Origin: Spirosoma rhododendri
GTDB lineage: Bacteria; Bacteroidota; Bacteroidia; Cytophagales; Spirosomataceae
DNA: 64,000 nucleotides
Direction: 5' to 3'
Assembly: GCF_012849055.1 (NCBI RefSeq)
Contig: NZ_CP051677.1
Coordinates: 496,001-560,000, forward strand
The number at the start of each line of letters is the position of its first letter. The first letter of the stretch is position 1. Position numbers and translations under genes: made by a program. The notes under the pieces are model-generated. The model saw only the letters and a list, made by a program, of their open reading frames with translations, made no database searches and had not been told where the DNA came from. Below are positions 25,190 to 33,444 of the stretch, one piece after another.

Positions 25190-25910
25190 CGGAAAGTGGG
25201 GTTATGGGTTGTCCGGTTTTGCCCTGCTGCCGGAAGTAATCGAGCAGCGCATCACGGATCAGATACGTCAGGGTTTCGCGCTTAACGGCATTCTTCAGAA
25301 AACCGGCATTATCGCCCCCGTCGGCAATGTAATCGCTCATGGCCACGGTATACAACTCGGTGGGTTGCAGCGTGCGGCCGTTGGCGAACGTCACGTCGTG
25401 GGCGTGTCCGGCGTGAACTTTAGCCCGTATGCCCCCCACCACCAGCTTGTCGCCGTTGGCAAAATGATCGAGCAGCTGTTGCAGCATATCGCCCCGGAGA
25501 GTCAGCACGACCAGCTGATTATCAAACGGCATTACCTCGAAAATCGATCCGGTGGTAATGTCGCCGTCGGGCAGGTTGTTACGAATGCCACCGTAGTTCA
25601 GGTGCGACATATCGATGGGCTTGCCGTAGCGCAACTGCGCTTCTTTTAGCAGCGCGTCGCAGAGCAGATCATTGAGGGGCGCGTCGGGTTGCCCCTTCTC
25701 GATGCGGCCAGTCGAGTGGGTCAGCACTTCGTTCATGCTGCGGTTCAGCCCCTCGCGGTAGGGTTGCAGAAAGCGGGCCACGCTGCTGTCGGCCGGAGCC
25801 GCCATCGAGTCCACCCCAATGCGCTGCGCCGTTCGATTAGTCAGATGATACCCACCGGGCTGACAGGCCGCCAATGCACCCAGCAGTAGCAGATACGCGT
25901 ATTTTTTCAT
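25167..25910 (-). CDS. Lipoprotein with 5'-nucleotidase C-terminal domain
   Basis: A 247-residue lipoprotein (signal MKKYAYLLLLGALAAC) made almost entirely of the 5_nucleotid_C domain. Visible features are the HLNYGGIRNNLPDGDITTGS segment, which in UshA-type enzymes helps bind the nucleotide base, and YTVAMSDYIADGGDNAGFL. There is no metallophosphatase domain, so it should need the product of the overlapping downstream gene. Order is reversed with respect to a single-chain 5'-nucleotidase: substrate-domain gene first, catalytic-domain gene second. Confidence 0.93.
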   Translation of the reverse strand: MKKYAYLLLLGALAACQPGGYHLTNRTAQRIGVDSMAAPADSSVARFLQPYREGLNRSMNEVLTHSTGRIEKGQPDAPLNDLLCDALLKEAQLRYGKPIDMSHLNYGGIRNNLPDGDITTGSIFEVMPFDNQLVVLTLRGDMLQQLLDHFANGDKLVVGGIRAKVHAGHAHDVTFANGRTLQPTELYTVAMSDYIADGGDNAGFLKNAVKRETLTYLIRDALLDYFRQQGKTGQPITPLSDGRISLD

Positions 25911-26044
25911 AAACCGTTGTAGGAATTGGGGGTTGACGGCTACTGCTTGGGTTTGCAGTAACCTTGACCGTTAAACCGCAAACGTTAAACCGAAATAAGC
26001 CTGCAAGTTCGGTAAGTCCGGGCAATGTTCCAGCGTCGACCCGA

Positions 26045-27169
26045 TTAAGGATTTGTGGTGACCGACTGATAGCTGACGCGACGCAGGCGACCGAAGCTAC
26101 CCACGCCAACCTGTACCATCAGCAAGCCCCCCGTGAGGGTTTCGTTGGTCAGGAGTGGGCTGTAGCTGATGCGCGTGCGGACAAACCACTGCCGGTTATC
26201 GATCCGGCTGCGGTTGCGCGCGTTGTCAGCAAAGGTCAGATCGAGCAGCGCGCCAACGACCGGTAGGTGATACGTCATCGCATATCCCTTGTACTGCTCG
26301 TCGAACCGGTTTTGTGGTGTAATCAGCAACTGACGATAGCCCGCAAACGGAATCAGCCGACGCCGGGCAGACTCGGCAATAACGTGTCCCAGCGCCAGGT
26401 CGAACGTTGTGGCCCGTACCGACAAACCACTTTCCCATACGTGACCGGATTGATAAACGGTGCTTTTCAGGCTGGTACGGTGCAGCCCCATGCTGGCCAG
26501 CAACATCGTTTGCCGGTACGCAATGTCCAGTCCGTAGGTCAGGCCGGGAGCGATGTTCAGCGTCTGCGTTGCCGCCCCGGCGGGGATCAGCCCCGTCAGC
26601 CCAGCCCAGATACCATAGCCCACCGCCGACTGTCGGTATACGGTTCGTAGCTCAGGCGTTTCGCTCAGTTGCCGGGCCACGCGTTGCTGCCAGTCCCGCA
26701 GGGGGATAACCTCATCGCCCCCACCCGTTTCGGCCCGAAACTGACCTACCTCACGACCCAGATCGGCGTTGGTTTCGTAGTCAAGCCGAGTCGCTTTTTC
26801 CCGGAAATGCCGGTCGGGGCGCAGGGCTACCAGCTGCGTTTTCAAGCGACGCGTATACAGTTCGACCAGATCGAACAGCACCTGATTATAATCGAGCGTC
26901 CGGTCGTTGCGGGCCGTTTCCGACACCCACGACAGATTCCGAAACATCAGGCAATAGGCATCAACGGCGGGTTGCCGACTCAGCAGCAGCGGCTGCATGT
27001 TGTAGCCCAGCTGGTAGTGAAACTCGGAGCCACCCAGCCCCCGCTGCGCCGGACCGTGAAAATCGGCCAGTTGCAACCGCCGGTCGGCCTGCCAGTGCAG
27101 CGTGTCGATAGGCGTCTGCGCGTAGGTCAGACGGGCAATCAACAGCAGCAGAACGGTCAGACTACGCAT
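26045..27169 (-). CDS. Exported protein of unknown function, possible degenerate DUF922-like N-terminus
   Basis: A 374-residue protein with signal peptide MRSLTVLLLLIARLTYAQ. The N-terminal half has LHWQADRRLQLADFHGPAQ and SWVSETARNDRTLDYNQVLF followed by DLVELYTRRLK. This recalls the DUF922-type putative secreted Zn protease, in which the second stretch carries HEQxHFD before an ELYARKL-like helix. Here both histidines are absent (YNQVLFD). The C-terminal half has alternating strands and could be a small outer-membrane barrel. I do not recognise the family with certainty. No neighbours suggest a role; it is downstream of ahcY but separated from it by a terminator and repeats. Confidence 0.6.
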   Translation of the reverse strand: MRSLTVLLLLIARLTYAQTPIDTLHWQADRRLQLADFHGPAQRGLGGSEFHYQLGYNMQPLLLSRQPAVDAYCLMFRNLSWVSETARNDRTLDYNQVLFDLVELYTRRLKTQLVALRPDRHFREKATRLDYETNADLGREVGQFRAETGGGDEVIPLRDWQQRVARQLSETPELRTVYRQSAVGYGIWAGLTGLIPAGAATQTLNIAPGLTYGLDIAYRQTMLLASMGLHRTSLKSTVYQSGHVWESGLSVRATTFDLALGHVIAESARRRLIPFAGYRQLLITPQNRFDEQYKGYAMTYHLPVVGALLDLTFADNARNRSRIDNRQWFVRTRISYSPLLTNETLTGGLLMVQVGVGSFGRLRRVSYQSVTTNP

Positions 27170-27206
27170 AGGAAACGGCTATCAGGCTCACTATCAGCAA
27201 ATGTAA

Positions 27207-27240
27207 CAAAAAAGCGCAGCTCCGTTTCCGAAGCTGCGCT
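27207..27240 (-). terminator. Intrinsic terminator of ahcY
   Basis: On the minus strand AGCGCAGCT pairs with AGCTGCGCT and is followed by TTTTTTGTT. It lies about 205 bases past the ahcY stop, beyond the inverted repeat 27247-27416. Confidence 0.8.
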
Positions 27241-27246
27241 GTGTGT

Positions 27247-27416
27247 CTTGAACTGTGATTTTTCTTGAACTATGATTACTACTGATTATTTGATTGCTCT
27301 GATTTTTCTTTTTTGAATCACAGTCCATCAGCGTAATCATGAAAATCACAGTTCAGAAAAAAGAAAAATCAGAGCAATCAATAAATCATAAAAATCACAG
27401 TTCAAGACAGTCACAG
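27247..27416. repeat. Intergenic inverted repeat with AATCACAGTTCAAG words
   Basis: The left arm starts CTTGAACTGTGATTTTT at 27247. The right arm ends at 27416, and its reverse complement begins with the same 17 bases. Both arms then share TTGATTGCTCTGATTTTTCT before a central loop. Further partial copies of CACAGTTCAAGA and AAAAATCA extend to about 27440. The arms are about 55-70 bases with indels. It lies in the 3' untranslated region of ahcY. Confidence 0.75.
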
Positions 27417-27444
27417 TTCAAGAAAAATCAAGAAAATCAGCGGT

Positions 27445-28755
27445 CTAGTACCGGTACATTTCCGACTTGAACGGACCTTCAACCGATACGCCGATGTAGT
27501 CGGCCTGCTCCTGCTCCAGCGGCTCCAGCTTGGCACCAACGTGGGCGAGGTGAAGGGCAGCTACTTTCTCGTCGAGTTGCTTCGGCAGTACGTACACTTT
27601 GTTTTCGTACTTCTCCGAGTTCGCCCACAGTTCAAGCTGCGCCAGCGTTTGGTTCGAGAACGAACACGACATTACGAACGAGGGGTGGCCCATGGCGCAA
27701 CCCAGGTTCACTAGGCGACCTTCGGCCAGTACAATGATCTCTTTACCATCGATCTCGTACATATCAACCTGCGGCTTGATCTGATTCTTGGTGCTGCCGT
27801 AAGCCTTGTTCAGCCACGCCATGTCGATCTCGTTGTCGAAGTGACCGATGTTACAAACAACGGCCTTGTCGCGCATCGCTTTGAAGTGACGCTCCTTGAT
27901 GATGTTGACGTTACCAGTCGCCGTAACAAAGATGTTGGCGCGGGTAGCGGCCTCGTCCATCGGCACGACTTCGTAGCCATCCATAGCGGCCTGAAGTGCG
28001 CAGATCGGGTCGATCTCCGTAACCAGCACGCGGCAACCCACGCCCCGCAGCGACTCAGCTGAGCCTTTGCCCACATCGCCATAACCAGCAACGACAGCCA
28101 CTTTACCGGCCATCATCAGGTCGGTAGCGCGACGGATAGCATCGACCAACGACTCGCGGCAACCGTATTTGTTGTCGAATTTCGACTTTGTTACCGAGTC
28201 GTTGACGTTGATAGCGGGCAGGTGCAGCGTACCGTTCTTCATCCGCTCATACAGGCGGTGAACACCCGTCGTGGTTTCTTCCGATAGCCCTTTGATGTTC
28301 TGAATCAGTTCGGGATACACGTCGAACACCATGTTGGTCAGGTCGCCACCGTCGTCCAGAATCATGTTGAGCGGCTGACGATCTTCACCGAAGAACAGCG
28401 TCTGCTCGATGCACCAGTTGAACTCTTCTTCGTTCATGCCCTTCCACGCATAGACCGGAATACCGGCAGCGGCAATAGCAGCAGCCGCGTGATCCTGCGT
28501 CGAGAAGATGTTGCACGACGACCAGGTTACGTCGGCACCCAGTTCGACCAGCGTTTCGATCAGCACGGCGGTCTGAATGGTCATGTGCAGGCAACCGGCG
28601 ACGCGCGCACCAGCCAGCGGCTTCGACGGACCGTACTCCTCCCGCAGTGCCATCAGGCCCGGCATTTCGGCTTCGGCCAGTTTGATTTCTTTGCGACCCC
28701 AATCGGCCAGCGCGATGTCTTTTACTTTGTACGGAACGTACGTTGATGTTTGCAT
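27445..28755 (-). CDS. ahcY: Adenosylhomocysteinase (SAH hydrolase)
   Basis: A 436-residue enzyme that splits S-adenosylhomocysteine into adenosine and homocysteine in the methyl cycle, in the cytosol. Visible are the substrate-side [20 protein letters not shown], the NAD-binding Rossmann motif [31 protein letters not shown], and the C-terminal KSEMYRY that reaches into the neighbouring subunit's NAD site. The length is the short form without the insertion seen in many proteobacterial enzymes. It is a single gene, divergent from the histidine kinase at 29139, with its own terminator. Confidence 0.97.
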   Translation of the reverse strand: MQTSTYVPYKVKDIALADWGRKEIKLAEAEMPGLMALREEYGPSKPLAGARVAGCLHMTIQTAVLIETLVELGADVTWSSCNIFSTQDHAAAAIAAAGIPVYAWKGMNEEEFNWCIEQTLFFGEDRQPLNMILDDGGDLTNMVFDVYPELIQNIKGLSEETTTGVHRLYERMKNGTLHLPAINVNDSVTKSKFDNKYGCRESLVDAIRRATDLMMAGKVAVVAGYGDVGKGSAESLRGVGCRVLVTEIDPICALQAAMDGYEVVPMDEAATRANIFVTATGNVNIIKERHFKAMRDKAVVCNIGHFDNEIDMAWLNKAYGSTKNQIKPQVDMYEIDGKEIIVLAEGRLVNLGCAMGHPSFVMSCSFSNQTLAQLELWANSEKYENKVYVLPKQLDEKVAALHLAHVGAKLEPLEQEQADYIGVSVEGPFKSEMYRY

Positions 28756-29138
28756 AATCGTGGTTGTAAGCTAGACGTCCAGTCGTTGCAGCAAACCCGG
28801 CGAACAGATGGCTACCGGGCTCTTTCTTAGTAAAGTGCAAATCTACGTAAGTCCGCCAAAAAAGATGCCAGTTAAGCTGATACTTTAATTTTTTGGGAAA
28901 CCCGGTAAGTCAGTCTTCGGCATTCGTTTATCGCACTGATAATCAACCCCACGATCGGTAGCGAACAGCCGGCAGATTGCCATAAATGGTGTTCGTGTGG
29001 CCTGATGACAACCGGTAGAAACGGACGGTTCGATAGCTGTCTGCCAACGGTCTGTATGCAAGCGAATAACCGGCACAAACCCACCGTTGGCCGCAATCAT
29101 TTTCGCGCAATGACCCCGTTTCGTAGCTTTATCAAACG
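28756..29138. other. Divergent intergenic region ahcY/LytS-type kinase
   Basis: A 383-base gap with no gene I can support. It holds a possible ahcY -7 box (28838-28845), an 83-base ahcY leader with a CCCGG/CCGGG stem, and, close to the kinase ATG, TTTC-N19-TAGCTTTA (29101-29131), a two-mismatch promoter that would give an almost leaderless message. Confidence 0.5.
28838..28845 (-). promoter_or_regulatory. Possible -7 box for ahcY
   Basis: CAAATCTA on the plus strand reads TAGATTTG on the minus strand, a full match to TAnnTTTG, 83 bases before the ahcY start. No good -33 element was seen at the expected distance. Confidence 0.35.
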
Positions 29139-30275
29139 ATGCCCGTCTCTCCATTACCCCGCCGGATCGCCATTCATGTGCTGGCCTGTCTGGCGTTTCT
29201 GGCGTTACCCTACGTGTTTGCCCCGCACGGCCTGACGGGACAGCTGAAACTGATCGGAACGAGTCCGCATGAGCAAACCACGCTGCTGGGCTATGTGCTG
29301 ATGCTGGCGTTTCTGTATCTGAACTACTACGTACTGATTCCCCGGCTTTACTTTTCGCACCGCTACGGACTGTATACCGGGATTATGCTGCTTGGCTTTC
29401 TGGCAATAGGGTTCGTCATGACCATCCGCGACCGGCACGACTTTTTTGGCGACCCACCCCCATTTGGCGGCCAGCCATCAGCGGAGCCGGGCCGGATGTT
29501 TCCACCACCAGACGCATTTTCAAACCGGCAACCGCCCCGGCAGGAGCGGCAGGCTTATTCGCTTCCACCATCCGGCGACATGCCGAAACCCGGCTATGGA
29601 TTTGAGCTGAACCAAACCCTGTTTCTGTTTCTGGTGGGGGTCTTCGTTACGCTGTCGCTGCGGGTTAGCGGACGATGGCGGCAGACGGAACAGGAACGGG
29701 TCGCTTCCGAACTGTCGTTCCTGAAAGCCCAGATCAACCCGCACTTTCTGTTCAACACGCTCAATAGCATTTACGCGCTGGCCATCGAGCAGTCTCCCCA
29801 TACGGCCGATGCGGTCGTTAAGCTGTCGTCGTTCATGCGGTATGTCACGCGCGACACAGGCAACGATTGGGTACCGCTCCAGCGCGAACTCGATTACATT
29901 GAGCAATACATCGATCTGCAACGGCTGCGACTGGCCGACACGGCAACGGTATCGTACACCCGCAACGGGTCGACGGCGGGTTTGCAGATTGCGCCCCTGC
30001 TGCTGATTTCGTTCGTGGAAAACGCGTTTAAATACGGTGTCAATCCAGCCGTCGACTCGCCAATCAGGATTGCGGCTACGCTTCAGAACGATCAACTGCA
30101 CCTGCATGTCGGCAACCGGAAAGTGCGGCAGGCCAGCTCGGCGGGGGAGTCGGGCGGTATTGGCTTAGCGAACACCCGCGCCCGGCTTGCCTTGCTCTAC
30201 CCTGATCGGCACACGCTCACTATCACCGATCAGGCCGATACGTTTATTGTCGACCTAACTATTCAACTCGCATGA
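29139..30275 (+). CDS. LytS-type sensor histidine kinase
   Basis: A 378-residue membrane kinase. Three or four membrane segments occupy the N-terminal 190 residues, interrupted by a Pro/Gly-rich soluble loop. The His_kinase domain follows with INPHFLFNTLNSIYALA (phospho-acceptor His near residue 202). The ATPase domain has an N box (LLLISFVENAFKYGV) and a glycine-rich stretch (GGIGLANTRARL). The signal sensed is unknown. It overlaps the LytTR regulator gene by four bases (ATGA), so the pair is translationally coupled. Confidence 0.94.
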   Translation: MPVSPLPRRIAIHVLACLAFLALPYVFAPHGLTGQLKLIGTSPHEQTTLLGYVLMLAFLYLNYYVLIPRLYFSHRYGLYTGIMLLGFLAIGFVMTIRDRHDFFGDPPPFGGQPSAEPGRMFPPPDAFSNRQPPRQERQAYSLPPSGDMPKPGYGFELNQTLFLFLVGVFVTLSLRVSGRWRQTEQERVASELSFLKAQINPHFLFNTLNSIYALAIEQSPHTADAVVKLSSFMRYVTRDTGNDWVPLQRELDYIEQYIDLQRLRLADTATVSYTRNGSTAGLQIAPLLLISFVENAFKYGVNPAVDSPIRIAATLQNDQLHLHVGNRKVRQASSAGESGGIGLANTRARLALLYPDRHTLTITDQADTFIVDLTIQLA

Positions 30276-30970
30276 TCCGCGCCATTGCCATCGACGACGA
30301 ACCGCCCGCCCTTCGTATCATCACACATTTTTGCAACCTGACCGAGTCAATCGACCTGCTGCACACGTTTACCCGCACCGACGAAGCGATGCAGTTTCTG
30401 GAGCAGCATCCGGTCGATCTGCTGTTTCTCGACATCAACATGCCCGCCATGACGGGTATCGAGTTTTACCAGGCGATTCCGAACCGGGCGATGGTTATTT
30501 TCACGACGGCCTACGCCGAATACGCCGTAACGGGCTTCGACCTGAGCGCAGTCGATTACCTGCTCAAACCCTTCACCCTCGACCGCTTCCGGCAGGCCGT
30601 CGACAAGGCGGCCGAGCAACTCCGCTGGCAAAGCACCCCCGACGAACCGTCGGCCTCCCCCGAACGCTTTCTGCACGTCCGGGCTGATTACAAGCTGTAC
30701 CAGATTGCCCTGAGCGACATTTTGTACGTCGAAGGACTGGACGATTACCTGAAAATCCATGTGCAGACGGGCCACCCCATCGTTGCCCGGATGACGATGA
30801 AGGCGATGCAGCAAAAACTCCCCGACACTGATTTTATCCGGGTTCACCGCTCGTTCATCGTCCCGTTCCGGCGCATCGAATCCGTCCGCAACAAAGTCAT
30901 TCAACTCGCCGGTCAATCAATCCCCATCGGCGCCAGCTACGAGGCAGATTTCTTCGAACGGTTTGGCTGA
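30272..30970 (+). CDS. LytTR-family response regulator
   Basis: A 232-residue regulator. The receiver domain has the acidic pair (IDDE, residues 8-10), phospho-acceptor Asp54 in LFLDINMP, the T/Y switch region FTTAYAEYAV and Lys in YLLKPF. The C-terminal LytTR DNA-binding domain begins near residue 130 (VRADYKLYQIALSDILYVEG ... FIRVHRSFIV). It should be phosphorylated by the kinase encoded just upstream and act on direct-repeat promoters; targets cannot be read here. Confidence 0.95.
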   Translation: MIRAIAIDDEPPALRIITHFCNLTESIDLLHTFTRTDEAMQFLEQHPVDLLFLDINMPAMTGIEFYQAIPNRAMVIFTTAYAEYAVTGFDLSAVDYLLKPFTLDRFRQAVDKAAEQLRWQSTPDEPSASPERFLHVRADYKLYQIALSDILYVEGLDDYLKIHVQTGHPIVARMTMKAMQQKLPDTDFIRVHRSFIVPFRRIESVRNKVIQLAGQSIPIGASYEADFFERFG

Positions 30971-30978
30971 CGATGTAC

Positions 30979-31219
30979 GGTATACAGTTTTCAGTTTTCG
31001 GCATACTCGTGTTGGCTAGTTACGTTATCCCCGGCAGCATCCTGCTGTCGGAGCCGCGCTAGCGGCTGATAGGGTCCGTACCATTTAGCCTGACGGCTCC
31101 GACAGCAGGATGCTGCCGTGGACAACGTAATCGACCGGTTCATGTAGTGTACAGTCTGGACTTGTGCCTCAACCATCGCTGACACGACCGCCGAAAACCG
31201 AAAATCGTAAACAGAAAAC
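30979..31219. repeat. Outer word-repeat arms enclosing palindrome A copy 2
   Basis: The left arm GGTATACAGTTTTCAGTTTT (from 30979) and right arm GCCGAAAACCGAAAATCGTA (from 31190) are imperfect inverted partners built on GTTTTC(A/G)GTTTTCGG words. They enclose the GC-rich palindrome at 31019-31130. The right arm ends exactly at the last base before the S9 peptidase stop codon. Confidence 0.55.
31019..31130. repeat. Palindromic repeat family A, copy 2
   Basis: Arms at 31019-31056 and 31094-31130 pair with about three mismatches. The core CGGCAGCATCCTGCTGTCGG corresponds to copies 1 and 3, with compensating changes on both arms (CATCCTG for CTTCCAG, and the matching CAGGATG). Paired changes of this kind suggest that the hairpin itself is maintained. 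Confidence 0.88.
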
Positions 31220-33250
31220 TTACTTCTTTTCCGCCGTTTCTTTCTTGGCCAGCGTCACCGTTTTGGGGTCGACCGTAATTTCCGTTAGGCGTTTGGCGAC
31301 GTCGGCGGCCATCGACTCCTGATAGCGGCCACCCAGCTGAGCCGCCAGAAATTTCTCGGCAGCTGCCAGCATCGCCATGTTGTTGACGGGCCGGGCGAAA
31401 CCGTGGCCTTCATCGGGCGCGCAGATGTACTGCACCGGGTAGTTGCGGTCGCGCAGGGCAACCACGATCTGGTCAGACTCCGCTTTGTTGACGCGCGGGT
31501 CGTTGGCCCCCTGCACCACCATCAACGGTGTCTTGATCTTACTGGCTGAGTTCAGCGGAGACTGCCGTTCGAGTTGCGCCTTACCTTCGGGCGTGTTGGG
31601 GTCGCCCATGCGCTCATAGAACTGCTTACGACCCGCTTCCCAGTACGGCGGAATCGACTTGAGCAGCGTAATCAGGTTCGACGGGGCGACGATAGCCACC
31701 GCAGCCGCGTACAGGTCGGGTGTAAATGTTACGCCGGCCAGCGTTGCGTAGCCGCCGTACGAGCCGCCCATGATGCCCACCCGCTTCGGATCGGCAATAC
31801 CCTGACTGACGAGGTATTTCACACCCCACGTAATGTCATCCTGCATTTTGTCGCCCCACTGCTTGTTGCCTGCGTTCAGGAATGCTTTGCCGTAGCCGGT
31901 CGATGCGCGGAAGTTGGGCGACAGCACGGCGTAGCCCCGGTTGGCCAAAAACTGATGATAGGCATTATAGCCGTACTCATCCCGCGCCCACGGACCACCG
32001 TGCGGAAATATGATGACGGGCAGATTCTTCGCCGGAACGCCTTTGGGCAGCGTCAGGTAGGCCGGAATTTCCAGCCCGTCCGACGATTTATAACGAACCA
32101 CCGTCATCGGTGCCAGATCGGCAACGGGCAGTTTCGGGCGGGGGCGGTACTGGAGCGTAAACTGTTTGGTTTTGCGGTCGAACAGGTAAACCGCGCCGGG
32201 GTCGGTAGCACTGGTAGCCGAGATCAACCACAACTGCTCGTCATCGGTCGATGACGTCGGGTACAGGTCGGCACCGGGCAACTTGGCCTGCATCATAGCG
32301 AAATCTTTTTCGTACGACTTGTCTTTCCAGCTACGACGCAAGCGGTCGTCGGTGTAGGCGGTGAAGATCGGCTCGTGGGTCACTTCAGACAGAGCAAGCT
32401 CGCCGAAGTCGACGCGCTTCTGCGGGTCCATCTCGACGAGTTCTTCCTTGCCGGTTGCCGGGTCGAACAACAGCAATTGGGTCAGATCGCGGTTACCCTT
32501 GTTACTCACCAGATACGCCCGTTTGTTGTCTTTCTGAAAACCCGCCACGTAGCTGTTTTCTTCGAGCGTAGTGCTGTAGATTTTCACCAGCGAATCGCCG
32601 TCGACGCGCAGCAGTTCGGTACTGCCATCCTGTGGCGACCGGCTGGCCATCCGCAGCTTGTCGTTCCAGTCGAAATTCCAGCCTAAGATCCGGTCGGTGT
32701 TTTTGCGGAGCAGCGTTTTTTCGCCGGTTGCGAGGTTTAGTTTGTACAGATCGTGCCACGCTTTATCGCGGTCGTTCAGGCCGATGTAGAGCGCGTTGGG
32801 GTCGGTTTTAGGTACATTGTAAATGGCCACGCGAACACCTTTAAGCTGCGTCAGGTCGCGGGCGGTGGGCACGTCCTGCCCCGGCTTCAGTATCTCGGCT
32901 GGGTTGACGGCGTAGACGTTGAAATTCTCGTCGCCCCCCTTATCCTGCGAGTACAGCAGGTACTTCCCGTCGCGCGACCAGAAGTAGCCGCGAACGGGCC
33001 GGGTCGTATCGGCGGTCATGGGTTTAGCCGCATCGAAGGGTTCGGCTGTTTTCTTGACCCAGATATTTCGGGTGCCTTTGTAGGGCTTGATGAACGACAT
33101 GAATTTGCCGTCGGGGGAGAGTTTCGCGCCCGAAATTTCGGGGTCGCCGAAGATCAGTTGCCGGTCGATGAGAGCCGGTTGCTGGGCCTGCATAGTCATG
33201 GGTAGCAGCAGCCCGACGATCACCATCAGTCGGTAAATCAGAGCGTTCAT
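31220..33250 (-). CDS. S9-family prolyl oligopeptidase-like serine peptidase, exported
   Basis: A 676-residue protein with signal peptide (MVIVGLLLPMTMQAQ). It has an N-terminal propeller (about 40-390, with WSRDGKYLLYSQDKGG) and a C-terminal alpha/beta-hydrolase domain. The nucleophile is Ser497 in GIMGGSYGGYATLAG; the acid lies in QGANDPRV and the His in DEGHGF. Members cleave short peptides, often acyl-aminoacyl or dipeptidyl substrates. The signal peptide places it in the periplasm, probably for peptide scavenging. Family is sure, substrate is not. It is on the same strand as the downstream half of the region but flanked by repeats, so likely a single-gene unit. Confidence 0.94.
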   Translation of the reverse strand: MNALIYRLMVIVGLLLPMTMQAQQPALIDRQLIFGDPEISGAKLSPDGKFMSFIKPYKGTRNIWVKKTAEPFDAAKPMTADTTRPVRGYFWSRDGKYLLYSQDKGGDENFNVYAVNPAEILKPGQDVPTARDLTQLKGVRVAIYNVPKTDPNALYIGLNDRDKAWHDLYKLNLATGEKTLLRKNTDRILGWNFDWNDKLRMASRSPQDGSTELLRVDGDSLVKIYSTTLEENSYVAGFQKDNKRAYLVSNKGNRDLTQLLLFDPATGKEELVEMDPQKRVDFGELALSEVTHEPIFTAYTDDRLRRSWKDKSYEKDFAMMQAKLPGADLYPTSSTDDEQLWLISATSATDPGAVYLFDRKTKQFTLQYRPRPKLPVADLAPMTVVRYKSSDGLEIPAYLTLPKGVPAKNLPVIIFPHGGPWARDEYGYNAYHQFLANRGYAVLSPNFRASTGYGKAFLNAGNKQWGDKMQDDITWGVKYLVSQGIADPKRVGIMGGSYGGYATLAGVTFTPDLYAAAVAIVAPSNLITLLKSIPPYWEAGRKQFYERMGDPNTPEGKAQLERQSPLNSASKIKTPLMVVQGANDPRVNKAESDQIVVALRDRNYPVQYICAPDEGHGFARPVNNMAMLAAAEKFLAAQLGGRYQESMAADVAKRLTEITVDPKTVTLAKKETAEKK

Positions 33251-33387
33251 AGGGAGATTGGTTTGGTTTTACACGAAGCTAAAAAAGCCGTTGATACAGT
33301 GTACAAATTCCTGTATCAGGGGCTTATAAGACTGCTTAGGTGGTATGTAATCCGCACCGGTCTGCGACAAAAGTAGCCTGACGATAC

Positions 33388-33443
33388 GTGTAGCCTGGAC
33401 CGCACCGGCGGACCGGTCCAGGCTACGTGGTACCAGGCTACAC
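33388..33443. repeat. Palindromic repeat family B, copy 1
   Basis: GTAGCCTGGACCG (33390-33402) pairs perfectly with CGGTCCAGGCTAC (33414-33426). A third arm CCAGGCTACAC (33433-33443) could pair instead with the left arm. GTGTAGCCTGG recurs at 42844. It lies between the S9 peptidase and fucosidase genes. Confidence 0.7.
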
Positions 33444-33444
33444 G

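Noticed and set aside
28756..28838. A riboswitch in the ahcY leader
   Set aside because: The leader has only one CCCGG/CCGGG stem. I could not match it to SAM, SAH or other known classes.
29101..29131. A confident promoter for the LytS-type kinase
   Set aside because: Both boxes have one mismatch and the position would give an almost leaderless message, so it is mentioned only as a possibility.
28872..29154. Minus-strand frames of 74 and 89 codons before the LytS-type kinase
   Set aside because: They overlap each other in different frames, have no family resemblance and cover the kinase control region.
33388..33443. A cloverleaf-like structure suggesting a tRNA
   Set aside because: There is no CCA-adjacent acceptor stem, no anticodon arm of the right size and no T-loop sequence. 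The arms match the repeat copy at 42844 instead.
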